Shown here: positions 1 to 11,600 of the stretch, piece after piece
Layout of the letters: each line of letters opens with the position of its first letter
Position numbering within the stretch: position 1 is the stretch's first letter
NCBI RefSeq assembly: GCF_030463565.1
Contig: NC_134676.1
Coordinates: 26,702,728-26,766,727, forward strand
Reading direction: 5' to 3'
Length of the DNA stretch: 64,000 nt
Origin: Pelecanus crispus
Taxonomy: Eukaryota; Chordata; Aves; Pelecaniformes; Pelecanidae
Notes under the pieces: generated by a model
Told to the model about the DNA's origin: nothing
What the model saw: the letters and a program-made list of their open reading frames with translations, nothing else
Database searches by the model: none
Program-made: the position numbers and the translations under genes

Positions 1-1655
1 TGCTGTTTTATTTATTTAAGATACTTAATTGCTGTGTTTTGTGCAAGAACTTAGTGATGACAGCCCTGTATTTTGTTGTTCTTAATAATTTCTCAGGATA
101 CTTTGCACTGTGGAGAAGCAGTGCCATTACCAATTTATTCTTGCCAGGAGTGAGACAGAGTTGCATCTTTAATTGAAACAAAGTTACTATAACTGCTTGT
201 ATAAAGTTCTTCCTTTTGGGGTTTTTTTTGTTTGGTTGGTTGGTTGTTTTTTGGTTTTTTCTATATATATATATACTGGAAGATACCGTATTTCTTTATG
301 GAGCTTACTCTGGTGTTCTACAATATTGTCCAATGTAAGGTTTACTTTTTCATATGAATTCCATGTAATTAGAGTGAGATACTATCTTCCACTTAACTAT
401 ATTTTGAAGCCAACCAATGATGGAAGGTGAGTGCACCAGGAAAAAAAAAAAAGGCAAAAAACCCCTGTGAATTTTAAATGTAAAATTTGACATGCACAGA
501 TAACAAGGAATAGCCAGTTGTTTGCTTTCTGGCCTTGATACATATACTGAATATGTATGTTCAATTAACTGTTAACCTGTTCTGCAGGAGACTTTTTCAG
601 AATGTCACATGAATTTCAGGTTTTGTGAATAATGGCTTATGGGGAGCACTGTTTTATTACAGATTGCATTAAGGGCATAGAGCTATTGTAAGGGATTACT
701 CATACACTGAACTTGTCCAGCCAAGAAAGCTGTTTCTAGAAGTTTTGTTGTGATAGCAAATTGAAATGGAGACATGTTTACTCTTTTATGGGTCTTCATA
801 TCACATCTTTATTGAAACTACACCAGGCAATATTCTGAACTGTTAACTAAATGTTTAAAAACAGGAAATTGAATTCAGTTATCCTCAGTGAGCAGGTTTT
901 AAAGTTGTTTTGATGTAATTTTAACAGACTTTTGGCAAACACACATTTCTTTATATAATAGATTTATTTTAAAAAAAACCCACCAAACCTCTTTGAAAGG
1001 TAAGCCAAGTGTCATGTGTCTTGCATCAAAGTACATTCTTGCCATAAATTGCTTGTAATGTTGAAGAGGGCTTTTTTTAAAATGTATGAATGAGTGTCAA
1101 GACTTCAGAGTCGAAAGATGCACGGACCTTTGTTTGCTCCCCAAATTAATTTGAATGTTAAACATGAAATCTAGCTGCTTATTAAATTTGTACAATACAA
1201 TTTTCTCCACTTAGAGACTGCTATTCAAAACTAGAAAACATAAGTTTCTTTTCATGTGTGTACTGTGTGTATATACCATATAATACACACAGGTTCTCAT
1301 TTATATTAGAAATACATGCTTTATTTCTAAAATACCTGTTTTTTTCTTTACCAATGATTTATCAGGTCTCCCCTGACTAGTCAGGAAAACAGTTTAGGTC
1401 AAATGCTAAACTGTCATGTATTATACAGTATGTAATGTACACAATGTTTAAGTTTTCTCCATATTTTTAGGGTATTTTCTCACTTATTTTATTTATTAAA
1501 GGGGTGGGGGGAGCTTGGTTCAGCGTGCTACTCGTTGAAAACTTTGTGGTGAGCTACATGTTTTTCATTCAGTGGATTTTAGATGGTGGTGTGTATATCT
1601 TCATCAGGTCCAGATGAGCAGATATGACCAATTTTTAATTTACCTGGGGATGTTT
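1..1655 (+). other. Non-coding; possible 3' UTR or 3' flank of the convergent neighbour
   Basis: AT-rich unique sequence with T-runs and an (AT)n tract near 261-275; no supported exon. In mammals the gene beyond the 3' end of JMY is HOMER1, transcribed towards JMY. If that order holds here, this end could be HOMER1 3' UTR or flank on the plus strand. No HOMER1 coding exon is present, so this is inference from gene order only. The 85-residue frame at 173-430 is T-rich chance translation. Confidence 0.2.
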
Positions 1656-1767
1656 GGGCCTGATTCTCCTCTCACTTAAGCTGCTGTAAACCAGATGTGT
1701 CCTTGATGTGATGTCAGCAACATTCAGTTGGCATAACATCTGTAGAAGTGCAGGGAGAATCCGGCCT
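1656..1767. mobile_element. Short terminal-inverted-repeat element (MITE-like), about 112 bp
   Basis: The left end gggcctgattctcctctcac and the right end agggagaatccggcc are imperfect inverted repeats (GGCC, one mismatch, GATTCTCC). The interior has no coding capacity. Palindromic elements with GGGCCTGATTCTCCT ends are common old repeats in reptile and bird genomes. A TGTT on each side could be a degraded target duplication, but it is too short to rely on. Confidence 0.6.
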
Positions 1768-4285
1768 GTTAATGCTCAATGGACATAATAAGGATGAAGA
1801 AAGAATAAAACCACAAAAAGATGATGATGGAATAAATGTAATATTATTTTTAATGATATTATTATTGACATTTTTAAAGATATGATGTCATTTACATGTG
1901 GGAAAATAGTGGACAGAAATATTTCCACTTAAATTTTGTGAATATGTGTGGTACATGAGTATTTCTATGTATACGTACACACACATATGTATATACAGAA
2001 CATGGAAAAATTTAGATGTGCACATTTTTAATATTTTCCTATTGAAATTAAATTTAAAATTGGAAATTGATATTTGAGAATTTCTTTTCTCATAGAGTAG
2101 ATATGCTTCATTTCTTTTTTTTAAATAATACAATTAATGAGGGCTGCACCTTTGAATTCCCAAATAGTTGCCAAACATAAATATGGGATAAGGTGGACAT
2201 ACGTGCACATATAAATAAAATCCTATTGCTAAGACTATTTTTAATGTTTATGTGCAGTAGGTGAATGTGTAGAAATTGTGACCTAAAGTTCATACTTAGG
2301 TGGCTATACCTACTGTAGCCTCTCCACTTCTGTTTTAAGATGAAAGTTTGCCTGTTCGAAACATTACTTTCCCAGAGACAGGTATTATACATTGTATCTA
2401 TCTTTGATGAAACTATGGGAATATGTATAAGAGAAAACAGTGTTGAGTTCTATAGCCTGAAAACATGACCATGAACTTGCACTGGAGGGGAGATCAGTCA
2501 CATCACGTATAACTTGTTATATGGCAACTAAGTCTTGTAAAAAAAGAAAAGCAAAAAGAATTACCAAAAAACCTAACAGAAATACCCAACAAAAAAAAAA
2601 AGAAAAATAAAAAATACAGTTTTTTATTTTGAAATACACTTGCTGTTCTCTGAAGAATGTACTTTTACTCTTTTATTTTTTTCTTAAATCTTTTTCAAGT
2701 ATGTGCAAGTGATAGCAGCAGCTACCTTAATCTTTCAGGTGCTACTGGATTTTGCATTAGCGTGTTATGTTGTGAAATCCTGACTTTGACATAAAAGATT
2801 TTTGTAAGTATATCCCCGTCTAGATAGTTAGTTTTTGGAGTGTCTTGTTCATAATCCATATGCCTCAATGATCCAGAAATTGCATTTTCTGTGTGGACAA
2901 CCTAAAACATGTGAATTAATCTGTCTGTTACAGACTGGGAATTCCTTTTCCTGGCTAGCGTATCCAGGAAAGAGGATAACAAAATGAACTGATAATGCAG
3001 AAATGCTGTTATAAGGTCTCTAAGAAAATACATTTTCAGGTAAAATATAAATAAATAAAGGGCTAAACCAGATGTAACACAAATAAGTATCGTTTAATGC
3101 TATCGGTGGCATTCCTAGGATAATTCCTTTAAAGAAAACCCTGCAAGAATGAACAATGCGTCAATTAAAGATTAATATTTTGGGATGTGTCTTTTCCATT
3201 GTCAGCTGTGAAAGGTTTCTGATTTCTGCTCGTTTTTCTACCAGTTGTGGATTAACTTCAGGTTTACCTTCATTAAGAGGCTAAACCTCAATTCGTTCTA
3301 TCATTTTTTACATTCTGTACTGAAGTGGCTACTGAACAGCGCTCTGTGAACACTGCATTCAAAAGTCAAAGTCAAAACCTTCTTCAGAAATACCACATGG
3401 AGAGGGGAATGAAAAACTGTTGCAAACCTTAATTCTCTGCAGAACTGGGGATGTTAGTGAAAGCACTTAATTTGGTTGATAGCAGAAATCTCGGATCTTG
3501 AGGCCAAAGATAAATCTGATCAGAGATTAGGTCTGGATGTCAAAAGACAATTAAAAAAAGGACCATCAAGAAACTCCATCCAAACACATGCATAGTTCAG
3601 TCTTAGTAACTGAACATGTCAGCTAAGTGCACAGCTATACACTGGGGTTTCTTTCAGGAAATGGACCTGACTCTGCAAAGCAATGTTCAGATTGTCTTGT
3701 TTACATTTTCTTAGTAATGCTGCATATGTGCACTACCTCTGAATGGTGCTAAGCAGAGAACATTATCACGGAATAACAGATATTTTTAAAAATCTCTATT
3801 TTTGCTTAGTAGCATTAGTTCCTTGTTTTACTCCACTTACTTCAGACAAGGAGGATTAATTTTCCCCATTATGTTAAATGTTTGGGAACAATGGATAGAA
3901 TTTTGTGTTGGATCCTGGGGTCAGTGCAGCTCATGTCCACTGTTCTGGCCGTGCAGCATAGCCAGAAAGCAGGTGCAATTGTTTATATCACCATACCTGC
4001 AATACCTCTAGATACTATAGCTAGAAGTGGCTTTTCACACCATATGGGTCTCGTAGCTTGCCTGCCACAACCTCTCAGGGACCTGTAGCTGCCCGTATTG
4101 CCTCTGCACTGCTGGCAGCTCAACCTAGGACCAAAGAAACACAAGCCTAATTTATACTCACTTTCTCCCTCATTGCTGGGTCTTTGCACAAGCAAAGCTC
4201 AGCTGCAACAATACATCTGGCAGTTTGTGTCATTTTCAGATACAGGCATGGGAAGGAGGAGTAAACATTAAAGATGTTTTAGACT

Positions 4286-4305
4286 GGGGGGGGGCAGGGG
4301 TGGGG
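4286..4305 (+). repeat. G-run cluster (possible G-quadruplex)
   Basis: Nine consecutive G, then CA, four G, T, four G. The nine-G run can supply two of the four tracts a quadruplex needs. It lies in intergenic DNA with no gene to regulate in view. Confidence 0.5.
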
Positions 4306-7300
4306 TTGCAGAGGTGTCAAAAAGATTCCCTTACATGGAGCTGGTAGGTGAGAATGGTTTGCATAGCAAAGGACAGACCACCTGAACTGGACAGCAGCAA
4401 CAAAAAGCTCATTGGAAAGGATCTTGCTTTCCTTAGATATTCACATCATGCTCATCTTGAGCACACCTGGCTTGCCCCAAAACTCTGCTCTGATTGCTAT
4501 AGGCTTCTCAAGGTCAGCATTAGGCGTGTGTTTCATGAACACAGCTGAGGTCCTGGCAGTCTGCAAACCCCGCGTCCTTTTGGTCTTTTATCTTCACAAC
4601 TCTAGGGGTTTGGTATCAGTACTAGTCATCAGTAGTGGTTGACGACACACCCTATTTTTTCCTGCCCTCAGTTCCTATCACCTGTGGTGTTTGTGTAACA
4701 AAGTTCTGAGCTGGGTTTTGGGGTTTTTCTTTCTTTTAACTTCAAAGTACTTTCAGACCTTGTCCATCCCTGCTCTGGGGATTCTCATCTGCTCTCATCT
4801 GAGTCTCATTTCACTGCATGGATCCAGCAGTGTGTCAGCTGCTTTTGCTTCCACTAGATTGAGAATAGCAACCTAGAAGTTTTCTTGGAAGAGAACGTGC
4901 ATTTCTGTGACTGTGGTAATTCTTGAAGAGGAAGAATTTTTTCCCAGTGGATCAAGAAGGAGGCAGAGCCCAGGACCGTCACAAAAAATACATGCATCGA
5001 GGTGCTAAGGGGAGAGGAAGAGCTGCACTGACAAGGTATGTTTAAGTATAATCTGCATGTATGATTTCCCCCTTTTGAGTTAAATATGGTCATGCAGATA
5101 TTTGCAAGCTTAAGATTTTCAGAGAGGGAACAAGACGTTTGAAATTCTCTGAGTCTGGATTGTATTTTGTTAAATGACAATGGGGATTTTCTCTAAACAA
5201 AACAAAAGAAATGGGAAGCAAAATGATCTTGTACTTCCCTGCAAGAGAGAAGTCACAGCCATTACTTGTGGATGGAAATGTAAAAAGTCTACTTTCTGTG
5301 CATCTGAATAGACTGTTATTTTTATAATTCCAACAGCATTGTTTCTCAGGAATCTGCCGCAATGGGAACCAGAAATCTATCAGTGAAAGGCACAGCTCTC
5401 TGACTTCCAGTTAGTGAGAGGAGCCAGGATAGTAATGTGTAGCTGAGTGACTCAAGTAGTATCTAGTCTGAGCATCCTGCATGGAGTCCCTACTGCTCAG
5501 CCTCACTACTACAGCCTGCTAGCTGTGTGGAAGCTAGCCCAAACGTGGCTGCACTTGCCACACTCACTGTCTGTCCCAGAAGCAATCCCAGAGGGTTTGT
5601 TGTCCTTTGTTCAGAAGCTGCTGGTTCAAACTGTAGCCCCGTCATTACCAGTCGAGCCCTTTTGCTCCAGAGCATTCTGCACATTTGGAGATTTGCTTGC
5701 AGGGGGAGAAAACAGAGGGGAAATTTCATTCTGCAGATCTGAAAGAAGCAGAATAATGTGCTGGTTTGATATAAGCACCTTTTCCCCATCTCTTTGAAAG
5801 AAAAATGATGAAAGCTTTGTTTGAGGTGGTTATTGTTATCATTTGAACCTACAAGTCAAAACTTTTTTATCCTATATTTCTTGTCTTTTTCCTTTTTTCT
5901 GCCTGTGTTCTTTTCTCCTGTGTAACATGGAGCAGCCAAGCGTGTGTTTACAATAAACGTAGGGAAGTCCTAAACTGCTTATGGAATGAGATACATAAAC
6001 ATCCAGTGTCCTGCTCAGCAGGCAAGCACATCAGAAACCCAAACAACAACAACAAAAAAAAAAACAAACAAAAAAAACTATAAAAGATATCTCAGGTATG
6101 GGGTGCTGTCTGTTGTGCATGAACATCTCTTAGCCTCAGCGAAGGAGTCGGCCAGCCAAAGAAGCCAGGAGACGAGGCAATGAAGAAGCACTGGGGATGT
6201 TCTAAACAAGCATTACTGAAGCATGGCATGGGGAAGTATTTTGAATCAAAGCTGTCGAAAACGGTGAGCAATGCAAGTATCTTCAGAAGACAGGAGTTTG
6301 TGTGCTCTTTATTGATGATGACTGCATTGCAGAAATAGAAAACTCCTATAAGGTGTGTTTAAATCCTCAAGTCAAAATACAATAATGTGTCAGGATTGGC
6401 AGCCTGTTTTCAGAAGAAACTAGGCTGATTTTCCTGCTAAAACAACGGGATCACATACTAGGCAGCAAAAATTCCCATCAAGCCAGAGGATTTCCGTCAT
6501 CAGCTAGGATAGGAGACAGATCTTTTGCAAAGGAATTAAAGCAACATTTGGAAACTTCCCTGAGAGAACCGGTAAAAGATGAGAGCAGATCTCTGTGCAG
6601 AAGCTGCAATGTACCCAAGTCAGACTGGGAAATGTAGCTACAAGATTTGCAGTTTGGACTGGCAGGACGGGCAGATAGCAAACTGTGCTGTAGGTTCAAA
6701 AGCTTTTAAGGGAATCATGACACTTTGGCCAAATTGCAGTAATGAAGCTGTAACAAGGACATATGTATCTAAAAATAAAACCCGGAAGGAAATCAAGTCT
6801 TCAGAGCACAGCAGAAGTCAGCCCCGTGGCTGAGCAAGCAACCACACCAGGGACTCTCAGTATGTCCAAACATGCAATCACCTCTAACCCTGACAGAGAG
6901 GAGGGTTTACTTACAGGATAAAAGCAAACAGATTAACCAGTCTTTGAGGCTGGTTTTACAGCTCGGGAGTAGCTGCTAGGTGTCTGTGGAGTTCACCGTG
7001 ACATTTCAGGTCTCTCTTTCAACCTGCTGCACCAGAAGAGCGAGACGCTACTTGAGGAGGTTGTAAGCTGACCTCCATGCCCCCCACATAAGCATAGCCC
7101 TGTGTCTTATATTGGATAAAAGCTGGGACGTAGCTACTTAGAAAACGGTTAATTGGTGACAGTGGTGTGTCAAGGGACCAGGCCTTCCTCAGCTGGAAGG
7201 TCTTGACAGATACAAGTGAAGAAATTCTGATTTACAGTACTTTTGTATATCAGATTTTTTTTTAAGGAAACCCCATGACTTGCTATTGCAATGACATGTT

Positions 7301-7862
7301 GATGGGCTAGTGGAATACATCTTAGTGTCCTCTTGGGAAACAGCTCACCCAGTGGAAGAAGCTTAGCTCCAAAGGGAGCAGGAGCTAAATTTTGCATTCA
7401 ATCACTTAACCAAGCCGGTGCTCACAGTACCAAAAGCTTTCTTACTCAGAAGCATCCCAAAAAGTTGAGTATCCACTAAGCACTTCAGCAAATTCCTGTA
7501 TCGGGGCTTCGAAAGGTAGGAAGACTTCAGATCTGTTGGGCAGCTGATGACTGAGAGTAGAACCCAGGTTTATCCCAGATGACTGGTAGTGCTGTCTTGA
7601 CAAATGCTGGTTGGGACACAGAGTTTCTGTTTAAAGTTTCTTACTGCATATTGAGATTAAAAGCTGAAGACTTGAAGGGTTTGGTTTTTTTTCTCTGTGA
7701 AATGGGACATAGCATTGACTTGGAACTGTAACTGCTTTTGAGTGTATGTGGTTTAGATGTAATATATGTTAGTTTGTATACAAATTAAGCAAAGCATGTC
7801 TTTGTAGGCAACCTGCAGCTCATATTCTCCCTGAAAACATAGACTCATAGACTGAGTAGACA

Positions 7863-7865
<3 letters not shown>

Positions 7866-7894
<29 letters not shown>
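7866..7894 (+). repeat. Poly(T) run of 29
   Basis: An uninterrupted T29 tract. It could be the tail of an old minus-strand retroposed sequence, but the flanking bases on its right match no element I recognise and I see no target duplication. A plain homopolymer microsatellite is the simpler reading. Confidence 0.8.
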
Positions 7895-8527
7895 GGAAAG
7901 AGAAGTGACAAAATTCATCCCCTGAACAGAGATTTGCTCTATCAATCAAGCATGGTTAACTAATGCTACCTTTCACTGAGAACGAGCCCTACAATCCTCC
8001 CATCTTTTCCCAGAATGGATTAAATGAGAGTAGACATGCTCCAAGCATCACTCACTAGCATGCAGCTTTTCTTGATCCCTTCTACTGGCCATGGGCACTG
8101 GAGGAACGGGCCATGAACGGCCAGACCTCACAAAGGTGGCTCCAGTAGCGCAGCCTGTGCCAGGCTGACCCGCTGAGTGTGGTTTAATTTAAAGCTGAGT
8201 GACAGAGCAAGGCAGGGTGGGGGGTGATGGGACACATAAAACGCTATTGCAGTGCATGTGGAAATAATTTGTTCATACAGTGGTAGTGGGCAGGAGGAGA
8301 AATAATGACCTTATGCTTCAGCTGAGTTCAATATTAAGAGAAGCCTTCAACCAGTAGGCACTGCAATGGATCACTTGGAGAGGCTGTGACCTTCCATCAG
8401 TAGAAACTTTCAGGAAACTATTACGGGAATGACACAGGTGTATGTGCTCCAGCAACAAAAGGATAGGATGTGTGATTTTTTTTTTTTTAAATAATATTAA
8501 TTTTATTTTTTAATGCCAATTCAAGGC

Positions 8528-8549
8528 TTTTTTTTTTAAAAAAAAAAAA
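8528..8549. repeat. T10-A12 perfect palindrome
   Basis: Ten T immediately followed by twelve A make a self-complementary AT block. It sits in a wider AT-rich segment (8469-8550) and is low-complexity DNA. Confidence 0.8.
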
Positions 8550-8644
8550 CCCTGTCATTAGAAACCAAGAGCAGTGTGCAGTGGCTGCTTTGTCATACTG
8601 TTTTTGTAGGACTCTGTCCACTCCAACAGTCATTTTACTCACAG

Positions 8645-8668
8645 TGGGGGAAGGGGGTGGGGGGGGGA
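8645..8668 (+). repeat. G-run cluster (possible G-quadruplex)
   Basis: Five G, AA, five G, T, nine G: enough tracts with short loops to meet the usual quadruplex pattern. It lies 100 bases right of the T10-A12 palindrome, in intergenic DNA. Confidence 0.55.
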
Positions 8669-11600
8669 TCACTTTATGCTGCTTCATATGAAGTTGATTC
8701 ATAAAACATTGGTTGTGTTGTTTAAATTGTGCAGTTTAAATGCATGACAGTTTGAGCATGCATTGATGATTTTGTACGCTAAAAGAGCTCAGTTACATTC
8801 CTACTGAAATTTAATGGGATTAAAATAAAGTATTGAGGAAGAAAAAGTAAGTTAATATAAATGCTTTGTATGGATTGCATGATTCTTCAATTTTTCTTAT
8901 TCCTGTGACTTTTAAACAGTAATATAGAGAAGGAGTGTGATGCAACTTAGAGAAGTTGTTTAAGATGAAAGAATGAAGTAAACAGTGAATTTTGTTTGAA
9001 AGACTATGAATGTGCTTGGCCTTATATAAGCAATATGGGCACAGGGAGATGTCTCAGAGAAGCCGAGTCTACTGTCTTCCATGGCAGGGAGAAGGAGTGA
9101 AAAGAAGGTAATACAGGTGAGTCGCCTGTGGCACAAGCACCTCCAACAAACATCCAACAGACAGCACACAAATACAGTAGGAACAAAGGGACAAGGCAGC
9201 AGATACAGGGAGTGATCTTGAATGTAATTTTTGTTCTGGTTTGGGGTTTTTTTTTTTCCCCAGAGTTTTGGTTGATTAATGAGGAGAGAGTGAACCCCAC
9301 CACTAACACAGGCAGGCAGCAGCTGTAACAGCACCGATAAGAATCTCTGCCTGGTTTTATCCACCAGCTCTTCCTGTTGAGGCAAGGTTTCAAGGGAGAT
9401 GTGCTGTCTTTGAGCTGATGAAAGTCTAGACAGTCAGCATGACAGTGGTGAAGATTTACATGAAGTTTAGAGAAAGTCAGAGAGACGGAGAGTCTCAGTG
9501 CAAAGGGGGAAAGGGCAGGAAGGCATATCTGTGGGAACAAGTCAGGTCTGCAATTCTGCAGGATGGAGAGCTGGACAGAAACTTGCAGCACTGCTATGAG
9601 CAAGACAGGTTATGAGGCAACACTGCCATAGCTCCCTGGTAAAACCCTGGAAGTTTTCTGCTGTAGTGCAGTTTGTGTCAGCAAAGGGATATTTGTGACA
9701 GTTAAATGGTCAACATGTTACGTCTAAAGTCTACAGAGGCTGTTTAACGTTAGGTTAATTACTTCCCTCTCTCCTAAGAGGTAAAAACACAGTAGCAAAA
9801 CTCTATAGCACTAGACCTCGATAGGTGATCTGCGACGTGAGCATAAAGCTCAGGTTCTGGTGGTGGCGGTGACATGCTGGTGGTTTGGCAATCAGAGACA
9901 CTGCAGAAGTCCAGGATTCATGTAAGCTCCCTCCTGCAGCAGGAAGAAGAAAGCCTGCAAAATGGGCTTCTCCCTATGATGGGAAGCAGCAGTAAGAACT
10001 GCTGAGAAAAGGCACGGTTCATAGGTTTTGAAAAAGAGATTTGACAAATTCACTTTCCATGTCTAGTTCTCTCCCTGATCTCCACCCCCTCTGCCGAGTA
10101 TTAAGCGGTGTTAGCAGAAACAAACCCTACGTGTACCAATGGTTTCTCTGAGAAAGAGGTGATGTTTCATTTCTACAAGTCTGAGGACTGTGGCCCAGTG
10201 AATATTTACTGTGTACCTTTCCTTTACATCTGACATGTAATGAACATAAAAAAAAAAAAAAAAAAGGTTCTACCCATCTTTTATGTGTTGCACAAGCATT
10301 TAGGCCTTATTCTGAGCAGCATACCACTGCCTTCCAAGCGTGCCTACAGATAATAGTCACCAATTTGCAATTCTGATGCATGCATTAAATATACTTCCAA
10401 CCTGAAGGAATGCCCATTAAGAGTCATAAAAAAGCAGCTACTTCTGAAGCCAATGCCGAAGTAGACACCAGTTGATGGTAGCAAATATTCTTTAAAGAGA
10501 AGTTTGCCCTGCAGAGCAGAACGTGTGAAGGCACCTACACTGGGGTCACACACACCCTGCCGCGGGCACAGCCAGAGCATTAGGAACAGACCTCAGCTAT
10601 AAATACAACCCTCTTCTGTCATAAAAAATGTCAGTACGATCAAAGACCTTGCTTATTTCAAAACACATTTCCTGCTTGTTCTACAAGTTCTGCCAGAACC
10701 CAAAATTAATAGCATATGCCATTATTTATCACCAGAAGTGAAAAACACCACTAGAAAACCTGACCCAGGCAGGCCTCAGATTTTGGTTACACCACTTTGC
10801 AGTGTAGATTTGTACTGCAAGTGCATCCTTTGTTTTACTTTATAATTAGCAATGTTGTACCTTTTTATTGTTTTCTCAGGATTGTAACTACACTAAGAAT
10901 TCCTGTTCCATAAATACAGTAATTTTTTTTTTTCTTATGTTAAGGGACCAGCTGGGCATAGAACCTGCCTACACTGACTTACCTCCACTGTAGCTCCTGT
11001 ACCAGAAACACAGGAATGAAAGAAAAAGATATACAATACAAACATATCTGCACACCATGAATATTTTTGTAAGATTTATGTCTAGATGAATAATAACACA
11101 AAATGGCTGGGGAGTGGAAGCCCAAACAGCTGGCAACTCCACTCCGGGACATAAATGGTTGTCTATTTTGGGGCATTTTCCCCTCCCCTGGAAATAAAAA
11201 GGTTATTCAAAACACTCATAAAAGGTATTTCTGAAGTATCCAAGTTCTTCATATACAACCTAGTTTGCTTTTGAAATATTATATTGTACATATACCAAAA
11301 AAGCAAATAGCAGAGAAGTTGCATGTTTTTGATTTCAGCTTTTCCATTATTGTTGTTACTTGTCTTTCCAAGTGATTGCAAGCGGAGGCTTGCTCTCTCC
11401 GTGTAATGGCATTGCCACTAGCTAGCTCCAAAAGGGTAGAAGAGTGTAATAAGGGAGATAAGCTCTTAGTATTTCTGGGTTTGAACTTTTACCCTTTTTC
11501 ATAGATTCTTTTTGTCTTTTGAGTCAGAGAGGGAAAGTGTGTGTGATTTGTATTTAAGCACAACTACCCTGCATTATTTAAGAACAAGATTCTTCTATAA

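Noticed and set aside
5447..5797. 116-codon plus frame with an overlapping 99-codon minus frame
   Set aside because: Open on both strands in a slightly GC-rich stretch, with no recognisable domain or exon signals.
7842..7894. Possible retroposon tail ending in poly(T)
   Set aside because: No recognisable element or target duplication next to the T29 run; treated as a simple repeat.
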